Source: Edaphochlamys debaryana (taxonomy: Eukaryota > Chlorophyta > Chlorophyceae > Chlamydomonadales). Taken from it: a stretch of 64,000 nucleotides of DNA. The DNA lies in contig JAEHOE010000195.1 of NCBI GenBank assembly GCA_016858145.1, positions 62,001-126,000 of the forward strand. Reading direction: 5' to 3'. Each line of letters opens with the position of its first letter. Within the stretch, counting starts at the first letter, position 1. Below the pieces are notes generated by a model. The model had not been told where the DNA came from and did not search any database. It saw nothing but the letters and a program-made list of their open reading frames with translations. Below are positions 43,830 to 56,879 of the stretch, piece after piece. A program made the position numbers and the translations under genes.

Positions 43830-44490
43830 GCTGCGTAGTCGCGCAGCAGAAGCAGAAGGACCGGAGCGGCGTGGGGAGGTCATGGGGCACACGGCATCGG
43901 GCGCTCACGGGCAGTACCTTGCCCTCTACTGCAAAGAGCTTGCGCTGCACTTCCCTTTGTGCTGTTCATGTGGCTGGAAGCTCGCGGCCTGGCCATCTCC
44001 CGCGCAATTGCGCTCGACGCGTCTCAGGTCATATGAGGATAATGCGGTCTTAACATGTATTGCGTTATAGCCTGCAGTACTGTGATCGCGAGAAGTGGTA
44101 CTCTGCTCGAAGTTGGCCGACATGCGAGAAGCGGTCGCGGTATCGCAACCCAAGCGAAGTCCGCTACAATCCTTGTGTGTGCGACCTATCATGCGTCGCA
44201 CAGGTCGTTCTCTATCGCACCGAGCACTCGCGCCACAGCCTCGCCGCTGCAGCCGGACCTCCCAAGCGGCTTCCAGCCTGCGGCACCCCCCGACCACGGA
44301 CTACGCCGCACGGCCCCTGCGAGCACAGAAACCCCCGACCACTTTGTCCGCGCATACCGCCGGATACCGCTCCGCATAGTGCTAGCAAGCCTTGTTGCTC
44401 CGCGGCCCGCGGGGGCTATGCCCACCGTCCCCTTCCGCTGCATGGCCCTGACGACAACAGAACCCTCGACTGTTTCACTCCAGCCCGAAC
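43812..44490 (+). repeat. Parent copy of the 21188-21740 duplicate (gene 3' end and UTR)
   Basis: Covers the last codons and 3' UTR of the fucosyltransferase-like gene. The similar block at 21188 is also followed by hslU sequence in the same relative orientation. This copy is taken as the original because both flanking genes are complete here. Confidence 0.8.
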
Positions 44491-44625
44491 GCGGAATCCT
44501 GCTTTAGAGCGCGCCCTTGTGCCTTGTGGGCTGCTGTTAGTGTGCAGCCCTGCTAGGAGGTGAGCCTGTGAGGTTTGCCAGCCAGCCGAGGCGTTCAGCG
44601 CTTCAGGTCGCCCTCGTAGGCTCAT

Positions 44626-44630
44626 TGTAA
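44626..44630 (+). terminator. TGTAA polyadenylation signal, fucosyltransferase-like gene
   Basis: First TGTAA on the plus strand that I found after the stop at 43829, about 800 nt downstream. It lies 246 bp from the hslU stop on the other strand, so the two 3' UTRs probably overlap. Confidence 0.4.
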
Positions 44631-44875
44631 CCACCGAAGACTCCTCCCCCACCGACGACGCATCAGTGACACGGCATCACTTAGGAACACATGCAGCCTG
44701 CCGCCTCTTACTTGCCGCGAGCACCATACCGGCATACGGCAGCGACAACCTGCCCTCCTGTCAACCCCTCGGCCGAACATACACCCCGTCCCTACGCTTC
44801 GCTCGCCTCCTTGGCTCTCCAGCTCTCCACCATCGCCAGCTCTCCATCATCCGCCTCACTGTCACCCATGCGTCC

Positions 44876-47800
44876 TCACAGGATGTACCTGGTGAGGTCC
44901 TGCTTCTGCAGCAGCGCGCTCAGCGTCCGCTCCACGTGCGCCCGGTCAATCACCACCTTGACACGGCCGGGGGCCGCAGCGGGGGAGTCCGGCCCCGCAC
45001 CTGACCCGGCCGCCCCAGCCTGCTGAGCCCCCTCGGCCGTCCCGCCTGACGACACTGCCGCTGCGCTGCTCTGCGCCTCTGCCACCGGCGTCGTCCCTGC
45101 CCCCGCCGCTGTCCCCGCTTGCGCCTGCTGCCCCTCCGCCCCCGCCTGCTCCCTCGCCCTCGCCACCAGCTCGGGTGCGTCGAAGCTGATCTCCTCCACC
45201 ACCCGCTCCAGTACGGCGTGCAGCCTGGGGCGTACGGCAGAGGGAGGGCGCACGGCAAGGTGGTTTCGCATCGCAGTACGAATGGCACCATGTTCTTCTG
45301 TGTCGCTGAGCATCAGTAACGATGCCATGCCCTTTTCCCAGGACACCTACCAGCCAGCTTGCTTTGGGCCTCGCCGGCCTAACACCCCCACGGGCTGTGG
45401 GTGTCGGCTCACGTGCACCCCAGCCCACCCCTGGCCCCGTGCCCCGTGCCCTCCGCACCCCCCACCTCCTGGCCCCGATGTTGTCCAGCGACCTGTTGAG
45501 CTCCTCCGCCACCCGGGTGACCTCGTCCAGCGCCCCGGGGGAGAACTCCAGGTCCACGCCCTCGGAGGACAGGAGCACCTGCGGGCGGGGCAGGAAGGGA
45601 TCAGATTAAGTGTCTGATGTCCTCTTTTCCCACCAACGCCACGCAGGCTAAGTGCTCATCGAGCCCCCCTGTCGCTACCCTTCCCCCACCTTCTGCTGGC
45701 GTATGAGGTTGTACTCGGGCTCCGTGAGGATGCGCAGGAAGTCGGCCCGGGACAGCGGCCGCAGCTCCACGCGGATGGGCAGGCGGCCCTGGCGGGAGGG
45801 GCGGGGGCAGGAGGGAGAGGAGGTCAACGGGTGAGAGGGGAGCGAAGGAAAGAGCGAGTTTGCTGACGCCTGCGCACATAGCTCTTGCAGGAGGGAGGCG
45901 AGGTCGCAGCGCTCTTGCAGCATACGCATGCTTGCTGCACCAGCACTATTTGCGGAGCCTGTAGCCCCAACCCGTGCCGCGGGGTACCGTTACCGGTACC
46001 GGTATGTCCCCAACGCTGCCCTTTCCGCGCCCAAGGCCCTTCCACCGCCTCCCCTTCCCCTGACCAAAACCCACCTGCAGCTCCGCCATGAGGTCCGACG
46101 GCTTGACCGAGTGGAACGCGCCCGCGCAGATGAACAGGATGTGGTCCGTGCTCACGTTGCCGTGCTTGGTGGACACAACGGAGCCCTGGGGAGGGGGGGC
46201 GGCAGGGAAGGCAGGGTCAGAAGAAGGGCCCCGGGAAGCTCAGCCCGGCCCCCGAACACGGCCAGAGCCCGCACGACCCCAGCCCCTCACCTCGACACAT
46301 GAAGGGCAACCCCTGAGGCCCGGCTTCACAACTACGGTGCACACAGTGAGGGCCTGACGCGTGGGCTCGCCCTCGCCTGTCCCTAGCCCCCTTCCCCCCC
46401 ACACACACCGTCCCACCTCGATGATTGGCAGCAGGTCCCGCTGCACGCCCTCGCTGGAGGGGTCCCCGCTGCGCCAGGAGCCCGGGCCGCGGCCGCCGCT
46501 CACAATCTTGTCGATCTGCAGCCGGGGTCAGGGGCGGATGTGTGGGTCAGGTTCAGGAGGCAAGGTGCACCACCACTATTGCAGCATGCAACTGCGGCGC
46601 ACAGCCGAATCTTGGTTGCTCCCCTCCGGAATCCTAGGCCCTGCACCACACCTCGCCCCCCACTCCCACCCCCATCCCACCTCGTCTATGAAGACGATTC
46701 CGTCCTGCTCCGTGGCCGCGATGGCCTCCTTGATGAGCTGCTCGGGGGGGAACATGCGCTCCGCCTCCAGGTCCTCAAGGAGGGGGCGGGCCTCGCGGAC
46801 CTGGGGGGAGGGGGGTTGCAAGCGGGGAAGGTTAGGGTGTTGGGGCTCAAGGGGCGGGACTCTAGCGGGTACACGGCTAACCGATTCCCCTCCTGTGGGT
46901 GCCCCGCTCCCCCCCCACCTTGAGAGTGCGCACGTCCTTCTTGCCGCCCAGGTTGGTGAGGTTGATGACCACGGGGGTCTGGGGGGAGGGGGGGTGCACG
47001 GGGTGTGGAGGGAGCACCGTGTAGAGTTGAGAAACCCAAAGTCCAGCCTGCACCCCAGGCATGCAAGCCAGCCAGCCCAAGCCCTTCCCTCACCCCTAGC
47101 GCCCCACCCCATCTCCTCCCTGCTACCCACTCCTCACCCCCACCTGCGGGCTGCCCATGCCGAAGCCCCCCAGGTCGATGATGCCGGGCCCGCCCGCGCC
47201 GCCGCCCCCCCGGGCCCCAGGCGGGGGCGTGAGGTCCACCTCTATGTACACATCCTCCAGCTCGCCTGGGGGAGGGGCGGGGAGGAGAGTGGGGGAGGCT
47301 GGGGTGGGGAGTATGTCTTCGAGCGAGGGAACAGGCCGCCCTCTGGTTGGGATGGCCACAGCATAGGCGGATAGACCCGCCTCAAGCTCGGGAGCCGAAC
47401 CGGTACCGACCCCGGCCAGGCCCGTCCCCGCCCTCCATGCCTGCCGCCCTGCCCCCGCCAACACACCCTCACCCTTCCGCAGCTTCTCCCTCAGCGCCTC
47501 CACCACCGCCGGCTGCCCCGCCGCGCCCAGCTGCTCCTGCGAGTGCAGCGCCCGCAGCAGCCGCTCCTCGACCACCTGGGGGCGGGGGGCGGGGAGTGAA
47601 GGGGGGGAGCGGCAGTGATGTTCGGGGCATTGGAGAGCGAAGGGAGAGAGGGGGCGGCAGCGACCGCCAGGAGGAGCGAGGGGATAATGGGGGCCGAAGC
47701 AGGCATCACGGCTGGGGACGGGGACGCGCTCCTCGGGTCGCTTTACCCAGCGCGCAGCTCAACCAGCACGCGGCCCCTTCCCCGCCCACGCCCTGGCCCC

Positions 47801-48249
47801 CTCCTTCTGCCTCTGCTCCTTCAACCCCTCACGCTGCCCCGCCCCCTCCCTCGCCACCCGGCCCTCACCGCCCTCAGCGCCGCCTCGTGCTGCCGCCTCA
47901 GGCGCTGCCGCACCAGCCCTATGGCCGCCTCCAGCAGGTCGCGGATGATGGTGTCCACATCGCGGCCGTGGTAGCCCACCTCGGTGAACTTGGTGGCCTC
48001 GACCTGGGGGGGGGGGGGGGGTGAGGAGGATGGGGGAGATGAGGATACGGGAAGAGGGAGAGGAGGAAGGGGAAGTTGGAGCGGGAGCGGTCCCAACCGA
48101 GGAGGTGGAGGGAAGCGTGCAGGCGCAAGGGGAGCACAGCTCGCCAGGGCCGCTCATACAAGGGCGGCCTCCCTCTTGCCCGCCACCCTGTTGCCCGCCA
48201 CCCTGTTGCCCGCCACCCTGTTGCGCCCACCTTGACGAAGGGGCTGTTG

Positions 48250-48281
<32 letters not shown>

Positions 48282-49414
48282 CTTGCCGCAGCCGGTGGGG
48301 CCTGGGGCGGGAGGGAGCAGGGCAGCAGGCGGCCATGAGCTCGTTGGGCGGCAGCCCTTGGCCGGCACCCTCCGGCCCAGGCGGAAGCCCTCGACCCACG
48401 CGACCCGACCGAGAGGCTGGCCCCTCGGCCCCTCCCGGACCCCCCTCTGCAAATCGACTGGTCGAACCCGCTGCCTCGCGTCTTCGCTCCCTGACTGCGT
48501 CCCCTTCTGCTCGTCACTGGGGGTCCGGAGCTGCGCGTGCCCTCGTCATTTCATTGCATGTTCTCAAACCCCTTCGGCTCGCGCCCACCGACTCCGCCCG
48601 CCCACTTATCGCCCCGCTACCCTCACACCACACACACACGCACACACACACGCCCACCTATGAGCAGTATGTTCTTGGGCACGATGTCGTCCCGGATGGA
48701 GGCGGGCACGCGCTTGCGGCGCCAGCGGTTGCGGTAGGCCACCGCCACGGCCCGCTTGGCGTCGTCCTGGCCGATGATGTAGCTGCGGAAGAGGTTGGGT
48801 TGGGGAGACGGGGCGGGTGACGATGTGGGTTGATGGTAGGTGCGGGGATGGAAGATGGGGAGGGCGAGGGCGAGGAAGAGAGTCGGTGGGGGCAAGGGGA
48901 GGAGGAAAAGGGTGCCAGGGTGTGGCGTCGGGGCTGGTTTTAGGGCCCCTGCCTGCCCCCTGGCCTACCGGTCCAGCAGCTCCACGACCGCCTTGGGGGT
49001 CATGCAGCTGTGGGGGTCATCGTCAGCCGGGGTCGCCTCCGTGACGCCGGCAACCGCGAACACGGGGGAAGCGGGGGGCTCGGCGGCCTTAACGCTGCTC
49101 GCGCTGCTGCTGTACGCCCGGCACAGGGCGGAGGGTGGGATGGGTGTCGTCGGAGCAAGCGCCGTGTTCGACGACGCGACCCACGCGGAGCTGATGGGAT
49201 GGGAGCTGAATGGATGCGCGTGCTGGCGCATGGGCTGAACTCCCGGGCCGGACGCGAACCCGGCATCTGTCCGCCCGGTCCCATCCTCCGTGGGAGAAGC
49301 GTTGTCGAGCACGCGTGGAACGCAAGCCACCGCTCCGCAGGTGCTTGGGGCAGGCGTCTCTAGCGCGCGTAGCAGCGCTGCACCGCCCGAGCGCCACAGG
49401 GCGCCACGGACCAT
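44876..49414 (-). CDS. HSLU: HslU (ClpY) AAA+ unfoldase of the HslUV protease, mitochondrial
   Basis: Thirteen exons give 650 residues: 49414..48969, 48782..48658, 48301..48231, 48003..47869, 47575..47473, 47265..47144, 46978..46919, 46800..46681, 46515..46417, 46185..46075, 45788..45690, 45578..45466, 45224..44876. The presequence ([18 protein letters not shown]...CRAYSSSAS) is mitochondrial in type. The core starts [17 protein letters not shown]. Walker A is [12 protein letters not shown] (about 191-198), followed by [11 protein letters not shown]; Walker B is VFIDEIDKI. Later come [42 protein letters not shown] and the C-terminal RYIL that docks into HslV. The family is usually about 440-450 residues; the excess is the presequence plus Ala/Gly/Gln-rich inserts in the I-domain and before the C-terminal strand. 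With HslV it degrades unfolded mitochondrial proteins. HslV is not in the window. Confidence 0.94.
48181..48229 (+). repeat. Short tandem repeat in an hslU intron
   Basis: About three units of CGCCACCCTGTTGCC (15 bp) lie next to the splice donor of exon 3. Confidence 0.75.
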
Positions 49415-49877
49415 GTTCGAGCCTTCGTGGTGCCACGCGACTTGTCAGGCCCTATTTCCTGCTTCCGAGCGTTTTGTTGAAGCTCGTGTGCAGGGTTCAA
49501 GCGAATGGAAGGAGCCCGGGCGGTGTCGCTCTCCCAGGGTGCCAACGTATCGCTCGTCGACACGTCGGCAGGTGCGGTCGACTCTGAGCGGATGGATGTG
49601 GGGTGGGACGCAGCACGCGCCGGGGGTCCGGAATGCACGCAAGTGGAAGTGGGGTGACGCCGGGGGGGCGCCAGCGACCCTCGCGCGATGGCGAGGCGAA
49701 CCACCAGCGATTAAGGCCCCGCAGTGCTCGGAGTGACCCCCCTCACTAACCTGATACGTAGCAAAGCCAATTAGACATCTACAGCGCCTACTTGCGTTCT
49801 TGTACGCACTCTGCCACGCGACCCACAGCCTTCGGACCGGAACCCACCCTCGTCCTTTTACCCCCTGCTTGGGCGGC
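49415..49877. promoter_or_regulatory. Divergent promoter region, HSLU / eIF4E-binding protein gene
   Basis: These 463 bp separate two start codons that point away from each other. Both promoters and 5' UTRs must lie here. No box motif was convincing by eye. Confidence 0.5.
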
Positions 49878-52800
49878 ATGTCGGAGCAATCAGCTGCAGA
49901 CGATAGCCAGAGGCCCAAGCAAACGTATTCTAGGTCAGCGGCTTTGCTGTGCCTCGATCTCTTCCTCCAGGCTTGCCCTTAAAGATGCTGGGTTCCGCTC
50001 GCGCAGGGAGGAGTGCCTTAAGATCGGTAAGAAATGCGCCGGAAAGCCCCTGCCGGACGGAGTAAGCCTCGCGGAACTCAGGTGCGCATGCGCGACAAAT
50101 GTTCCTCGAGCCTGCCTCGCGAGGCCCTGGAGCCCAATTCCACCTGGCCGCCTGCCTTGTACGGTGTTAACGCTGACATAAATCGCATGGGCTGCCGCGA
50201 TCCTGCTCCCGCGCCTCAGTCTCATCGACCCCGCGACATACGAGTCGGATCGCTCTCTAGAGCGAAAGAGCTTCGGTGATGATGGTCCAAGCTTCAAGCC
50301 AGCATGGGCGAGGGCCGGGCGCGGGGCGGAGAGCGTCCGCCCCTCAAACCCGGGTGAGAGTGAAGGGGGGCCATACCGTGCTCAGCGTCGGGCCCTTCTG
50401 CTCCCGACAGCAAGATCGATGCGCCACCTTGAAGCCTGCGCATGTAGCGTGTATTGCCATCAAGCCTGGTGAAAGTTGGCAGACACACACCTCTGCACCA
50501 CCGTCTTGTACTCAACACCTCTGCGCTGATCACCCCTGCTTGCCTCAGTTCCCATCCGGAGCAAGCTGCTGGACCCGCCTGGGGCGAACGAGGAGGACGC
50601 CCCGGGGGGCCGCAACGGCGGTCCACCACCAGGCCGCAGCGCCTGGGCGCGCACCGCCAGCGATGCCCTGGGTAGCAGCTTCAACGAAAGGGACCGGGAC
50701 CGGGACCCCCGCGGGCCTCGCGAGCCCTGGGACGTGAGTCAGGGCCGGGCCGGCACCACACATCTCAGTCCTTGGACTAGAATGGGCTTTCGGCCAGATC
50801 TGCGCGGGGGCTGTTCAAGACATGGGCACGCTTAGGTTGAGAATAAGGGGTGGAGCGGGCTTCCCATGTGGGTCGGGTGGACCCACATACGCTCAGGGAC
50901 AGGAATCCCACTGCCGAAAGGATGCGAGCCTTGCCGGCCCTTGGCTGTCCCTACCGCAGGGCGTGCGCTCCCCGGGCGCCACCAGCATGGACCGGTCCAC
51001 CTCGGGGCAGCTGCCGGGGGCGGGGCGCGGCCGCTGGGGCCCGGAGCGGCGGGAGGAGGGCTGGCGGCCCACCAACAAGGAGGACAGGTGCGGGGCCGGG
51101 GGCGGAGGTAGGCACGCAGCAGGAGCTGAAGGAGGGGTAGGAAGCATCGGTCTGGGCGCATGTTGGGACGTCAGGAGCTTTTAGCAATGTGGGGGTGCAT
51201 GTTCTGCAACCATTCGAGCACGGCGCAAGCGGTGGCGATGTGGGTCGGAGGGGCCGTGAGGCCAGGCTCAGGTCCCTTGATCTGCCCAGCAGCTCTGGAG
51301 CTTTCGGATCATCGGTCCATGCCATTGACACTCAGCCCTCCCGTCAGCTTGTGTTGCACCCCATCCTGTGCCCACTCCTCCACTGCTCAGCTCCAGTCCT
51401 CAATCCCCGTTCATCCCTTGCAGGTGGCGCGGTGGCGACGATGGCGAACGGCGCCCCGCGGGCATGTCCACCAGCCCTGGCATGGACCGCGCTGACTCAT
51501 CCTCCTACGACCGCTGGGGGCGGCGCGAGGACGACGACGGCGGGCGCTGGACCGACGACCGCCGCCGCCGCGCCAACGAGCCGCCGCCGCCGCCGCGCGG
51601 CACGTACGGCGACCGGGAGCACCGGAGTGGGGACCGGGCCGCCGACTTCCACCGGGGTGGGGGCGACGGGTACCACGGGGGCGGAGGCCACGGGGGCCAC
51701 GACCCCGAGTGGATGGCGGAGGAGGGCGAGGGCCGCAGGGGCGGAGGCCGGCCAGGCGGCGGCCCGCCCGCCAAGCTCACGGCTGCCGACGTGGAGCGCG
51801 AGCGGCAGGCGTTCCGGGCCATGGCCAACAAGGACAAGGTGGGGCGGCGGGGGCGGGGGGGGCCACGTGATACGTGTTGGGTTTAGGGGCGCGCCAGGCA
51901 TTGCCGCGGGGCGGTATGCTGAGCATGACTCGGGTGGGCCGTGCCCGGGCACGGAAGCGGGCGCGAGCAGTTGCAGCGCACGGCTGGGCAGGGCCATAAT
52001 CAGGATGCGGGCAGACCGGAAGCAGCCCGAACAGCTGCCCTGCTCCTCGCCCGCAAAGCACGTGGCAAGCACCGGCATGCCTCGTGCCGGCTGGCTCACT
52101 CCCTCACTTCCGCCACCCCAAACCCCACCCCGGCCCTTGCTCCCGACACAGGACGCGTCCAAGCCGAAGCACGGCCTATTTGACGGCGCCGAGGAGATCG
52201 ACTTGGACGAGCTGAGGGAGGACGAGGAGGACGAGCGGCGGGCCCGGCAGAAGCAGCAGCAGCAGCAGGCCCAGGCGGGCGGCGGGCAGCCGCGGGGTGC
52301 CATGGGGGTGGAGGAGCTGGAGAGGCGCATGGCGGCGGGCGCCAACGTGGGGCCCAAGCCAGGTGAGGGGCCGATGGGAGAGTGTCGAGCGCCGGCGTTT
52401 CGTGGGTACATCTGGGTCCATGATCCTTGTTGCAAGGAGGCTTTGCGGTTGTATGTGCGTTGCTCGCGCTCGTCTCGTGACGGTTGCACATGTTCCTCCG
52501 CTTTGCAGTTGCGCCTCCGCCCGGCTTTGCCGGCTCCGCGCCCTCCCGCCCGGCACCGCCAGGCTTCGGCGGCGCGCCGCCCAGCGGCGGCGGCGGCGGC
52601 TCGGGCACTGGCGCTGCTGCTGCCGCTGGCGGCGCCCCTGCCGCCGCCAGCGGTGCAGGGCTCCTCGGAGCCCTGGCAGGCGGCAATGAGGCGGGCAAGG
52701 CCCTGCTTGGCATGCTGAAGAAATCGGGGGGGCCAGAGGCGCCCCATCCGCTGGCGGGTCCGCCGACCCAAGCGCCGGCGCCGCCTCCCGCAGGCGTGCC

Positions 52801-55013
52801 TTCGGCGCCCGTCCACGTGCCCATGCCTGGCCTGACGGCGCTCATGCAGCCGCCGCCCGGACAGCCGCCCGCGGCGCCGCCGCCTAGCCAGCCGCCGCCA
52901 CAGCCGCAGGCAGCGCCCGCGCCGCCGCAGGCGCAGCCGCCCCCCGGGCAGGCCCCCGCGGACGGTCAAGGTCAGGGGGGGCAGCAGGCGTCGGCTGGCA
53001 GCGCTGCGGCGGGCAAGATGCCGGGAGGTGGCCTGCTTGGACTGCCGCAGCTGCCTGTCCTGTCCGGCTCCATTCCGGACTCAATCCGGAATGCCTTTGC
53101 GGACAAGCCGGACGCGACGGGCGTCGGCGGCCTGGGAGGGAGCAGCGGCGGCGGCTTTGGCAGCATCTGGGGCGGTCCGCAGGTAGGGCAACGGTTTGGG
53201 GCTTCGGTTCCGAAACAGAGGCTGTGCCTGCGGGGATGGACAGATGACAAGCTGCAGCGGCTCTTCCCTATTGGATGGAGCATGTACTTACGCATCCCGT
53301 CCATCCCCGTGTTCACTTCCCCTACAGCTCTTCGGCGGGGCCCTCAAGCCCGACCTCCACCCGCCCGGGCAGCCCTCCGCCGGGGCACCAGCCCCCGCGC
53401 CATCTGCCCCCGGCGGCGCGCCCCCGCCCCCGGTGGCTGCGGCCTCTGCCACCGCCGGCGGACCCCCGCCGCTGCGGCCCCCGGGCCCGCCGGGCATGCC
53501 GCCGCAGCTCGCGGCCCTTCTCCACCCGCAGCCCCACCAGGGCCCACAGCAGGCCCAGCAGCAGCCGGGCCAGCCCCAGGGTGGGCCCCAGTCACTGCTG
53601 CAGCAGCTCCAGGCCCACACCCAGGGCCAGGGCCAGGCCCCGCGGCCGCCGGGCCCGCCGCCTCAGGGCCTCCCCGGCGGCCTGCAGGCGCTGCTCCAGC
53701 CCCAGGCCCAGGCCCAGCAGGGCCCACCCCAGCCCGGCCTGCCAACCGCCCAGGCCGGCATCAACGCCCGCAACCTCCCCGAGAACCACCCACTGCACGC
53801 GCTGCTCTCGCGCGCCGCTGCCGGCGCGCCGCCGGGCTCCGCCGCCGGGCCGCGGCCCGGGGCGCCGCCAGGCCAGGCCCTGCCGACGCAGCCCGGTCAG
53901 CAACCGCAGGGCGGCAACGATGCGCTGGCTGCGCTGCTCGGCCAGCTGGGCCGCTCCCAGCAGCCGCCCGGGCAGGGCCCGCAGCAGCAGCAGCAGATGG
54001 GCCAACACCAACAGCCGCCCATGCCGGGATACGGCCAGCAGCAGCCCAGCGGCTTCCCCTTCGGCCAGCCGCAGCAGCAGCAGGGGCAGCCCGGACAGCC
54101 GCAGGGCCAGACGCCGTTCGGTCAGGGAGGCCCGCGGCCGCCCTTCCCGCCTGGCCCCGGCCAGCCGCCGCAGCCCGGCTTCGTGGGCGGCCCGCCCCAG
54201 CCCGGCATCGTGCCGCCCGGCCCCGGCAGCGCCCCCGGCAACATGCTGCAGCAGCTTCAGCACATGTTCCAGAACGCCGCACACCAGCAGCAACAGCAGC
54301 AGCAGCAACAACAACAACAGCAGCAACAACAGCACCAGCAGCAGATGCAGCAAATGCAGCAGCACATGCAGGCCCAGATGCAGCAGCAGCAACAGCAGCA
54401 GCAGGCGCAACAGCAACAGCAGCAGCAGATGTTCCAGCAGCAGCTTCAGGCACAGCAGCACGCGGCCGGGCAGCAGCTGCTGCAGCAGCTCATGGGCGGG
54501 GCGGGCGGCGGCGGCGGCATGCACGGGCAGGGCCAGCAGGGGGGGCAGGGCGGCGGCATGGCAGCCATCGCTGCACTGCAGCAGCTGCAGGCCCTGCAGA
54601 ACGCAGGCCGCCCGCCCCAGGGCCAGCAGCCCGCTCCCTACATGCCCGGCGGGCCCCGGCCACCGGGCCCCGGCGGACCGGGCCAGATGCCGGGCGGCGG
54701 CGGCGGCGGCGGATACCCCCCGCAGCAGCAGCAAGCACAGGCGGGGTGGCCGCCGGGGGCGAACCCTGCGCTGGCGGCGGCGGCCGCCGCTGCGGCGGCG
54801 GCGGGGCGGCAGGGCATGCCGCCCGGGGCGCCGCAGGGGCAGCAGCAGGGCGGTGCGGCCGACATCGCGCGGCTGCTGCAGAGCGCCGCGGCCATGCAGG
54901 CGGCGGCGCAGGGCGGCGCGCAGCGGCCGCCGAACCTGCCCATGCACGGCGGCGACATTGAGCGCCTGATGCAGGCCGCACGCCAGCAGCAGCAACAGCA
55001 GCAGCAGCGGTAG
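49878..55013 (+). CDS. eIF4E-binding, Gln/Pro-rich translational regulator (4E-T/GIGYF-like)
   Basis: Eight exons give 1124 residues: 49878..49933, 50007..50026, 50549..50733, 50960..51087, 51424..51838, 52152..52362, 52509..53182, 53328..55013. The N-terminus MSEQSAADDSQRPKQTYSR joins a 20-nt exon to give YSREECLKI (Tyr17), which matches the YxxxxMΦ/YxxxxLΦ eIF4E-binding motif of GIGYF (YGREEML) and 4E-T (YTKDELL). Arg/Asp/Gly-rich stretches follow, as in those proteins (RDRDRDPRGPREPWD, GRGRWGPERREEGW, DPEWMAEEGEG). An acidic patch (GAEEIDLDELREDEEDE) and a leucine-rich GKALLGMLKKSG follow. The last 560 residues are Pro/Gln/Gly-rich with long polyglutamine (about 54285-54450), typical of P-body proteins. 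The role proposed is mRNA repression or decay through cap-bound eIF4E in the cytoplasm. No GYF domain was seen, so the 4E-T type is favoured. Assignment rests mainly on the short motif. Confidence 0.55.
54285..54450 (+). repeat. CAG/CAA polyglutamine tract
   Basis: An imperfect (CAG/CAA)n run broken by CAC and ATG codons encodes most of the polyglutamine of the preceding gene. The CAA interruptions should stabilise it. Confidence 0.9.
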
Positions 55014-55971
55014 GCGGTGCTGGCGCTGACGCTGACGCTGGCCTGAGTCGTGGAAACGCGGGGCTGTAGGTAGAGGGTTGTAGGTATGGGCTTGGGCGAT
55101 TGGGTTCTGGATCGCAGGGAATAGGATGCCACCGCAGCGTGTGCTTAATGGGCGGCTGCGGACTAGCGCGCGGGCGCGGCAGTAGGGATTTGGGGCTGCT
55201 GACGCGGAACGACGTGGGTGGGGAGCAAGCTACAGGGACTGCGGGCTTGCGGCTGGAAAGAAGCCTGGGCAGGGCTGCAATGCAGGTCAACACGCGATGT
55301 CAACCGGGAAGAGTATCGCACGAACAACCGGGGCTTGTTGCAAGATACACGCGGGCGCTTGTGGGATAGGCAGCTGCTCATGCCAATCCGGCGATTGGCC
55401 TGTGGTGGGCGCTAAGCATGAAGTGCGGCTCGGTGGGAATGGCTCTCGGGAGCACTCAACAGTGCTGCTTTCTGTTGCGCCGGAGAGGGCGCGCGGAATT
55501 CGCTGGGGTTCTGCCTATGTCACTTGACAACCGGGCGGGTAGGCGTGTGTGTATCAGCCAACGGTCTCGGTGGCGGGTGTGTTCAAGTTCAAATGGTTCA
55601 TCGGGCACGGCGTGTGTGGGCTGTTTGCCGGCGCAAGCCGGTGCGCGGGCGTCGCGCCCTTTCGGGAGGTTTCCGGGTCAACGGGTACCGTGGCAAAGGG
55701 CCATGAGTTGCACCCGTGCGCGTTGCGAGGGGTACGGTGGTGCATATGTGGGGGGCGGGCTGGAGCGCAACGGGGGATCCTTCTGAATACCATGAACCCG
55801 CCTCAGGCAACGGAGGCTTGCCCGGGCAGATCCCACACCACGGAGTAGCAGACGATTGTGGACGGACCGGGCGTTGCGTGTTGCGTGCTGCGCGTGGTTG
55901 GCCTAACCGAGGGGGTGCAGGTGAAGCCTCGGAAACGAGGTCACATGGGGTGGTTGGTTGAACAGGGGGCT

Positions 55972-56011
55972 GGTCTGTGCAGGGTCTGTGCAGGGTCTGT
56001 GCAGGGTCTGT
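55972..56011 (+). repeat. 11-bp tandem repeat, about 3.6 units
   Basis: GGTCTGTGCAG repeated three times perfectly plus a partial copy. Confidence 0.9.
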
Positions 56012-56874
56012 AGAACCACTGGCAGCCCAAGTGTGTGCCTTCTGGTGTCGGGGGCTTGCCAGGCTGGAAGGGTTGTAGAGCGGTCGGGGCATGTGCGGCT
56101 GCAAGTCTCTCTGGCTGGGTACGATTGACAGCGAGTGCACGGTGCGTTGTAACGATGCAATTTCGGTGCAAATCGACCTATGCAAGAACCCACGGCAGCG
56201 AAGCGCACACCAAGGAGTGAGCAAGCAGTTCCAGACGCAGGTCCGGATGGCGAGCGCCAGTGTTGGGTCCATTGCTGTTGAGCACATGAGGCAGGTCCGG
56301 ACTCAGGAGGATTGGAGGAAGGGCTACATGGGGGAGGTGGATGAGTGCCTCCATTGCTCATCCCGGCTAATGACTAAATGGTCACATGCAGGACGACGCA
56401 GGCAAGTGAGTACATTCATTACCGGCCGGTCACTCTAGCTGGCAGGCCGTAACGCGAGCCCATGTTCCAATGCGCCGCCGCAGTCATCCTGCAGCATACG
56501 CCCGCGCGCGCTCTCTCATCGGTCAGTTACCCGACTTACCCCTGACCCGCCTGAACCCACAACGGTACAGCCCGCCATCCTGCTCCCTCACGCGGCCTGC
56601 CCCACTGCAGTGTGCCGCCCATGGGCCAACCAGGACCACGTAGGGGCAGCAGGGCCCCAACCACCACTGTCGCGCTTGCGAAAGCCGGCCGGAGGGAGGC
56701 CTTGGGTGGCGGCAGGCACCCCATCCTCGCAGTCAGCCTCGCAGAATGCTCCGAGTCTGCGTCAGCCCCGGTCGTTGCCCCCCTCCGTCGCGCGCCCACA
56801 ATCGGTAGCGGTACCGCTAGACCCACCGAACCCACTGTCTGCTGCCGTCTCCACACCACATGAATCCTACGCAT

Positions 56875-56879
56875 TTACA
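56875..56879 (-). terminator. TGTAA polyadenylation signal, solanesyl-PP synthase
   Basis: TTACA on the plus strand, about 720 nt past the stop at 57602. Confidence 0.4.

Noticed and set aside
52484..54961. 825-residue plus-strand frame overlapping the Gln-rich gene
   Set aside because: It runs through the intron at 53183-53327 and then reads the wrong frame of exon 8; only its first part is the real exon 7.
53592..54995. 467-residue Leu-rich minus-strand frame
   Set aside because: Exact antisense of the CAG/CAA polyglutamine region, which always gives Leu/Cys/Ala runs.
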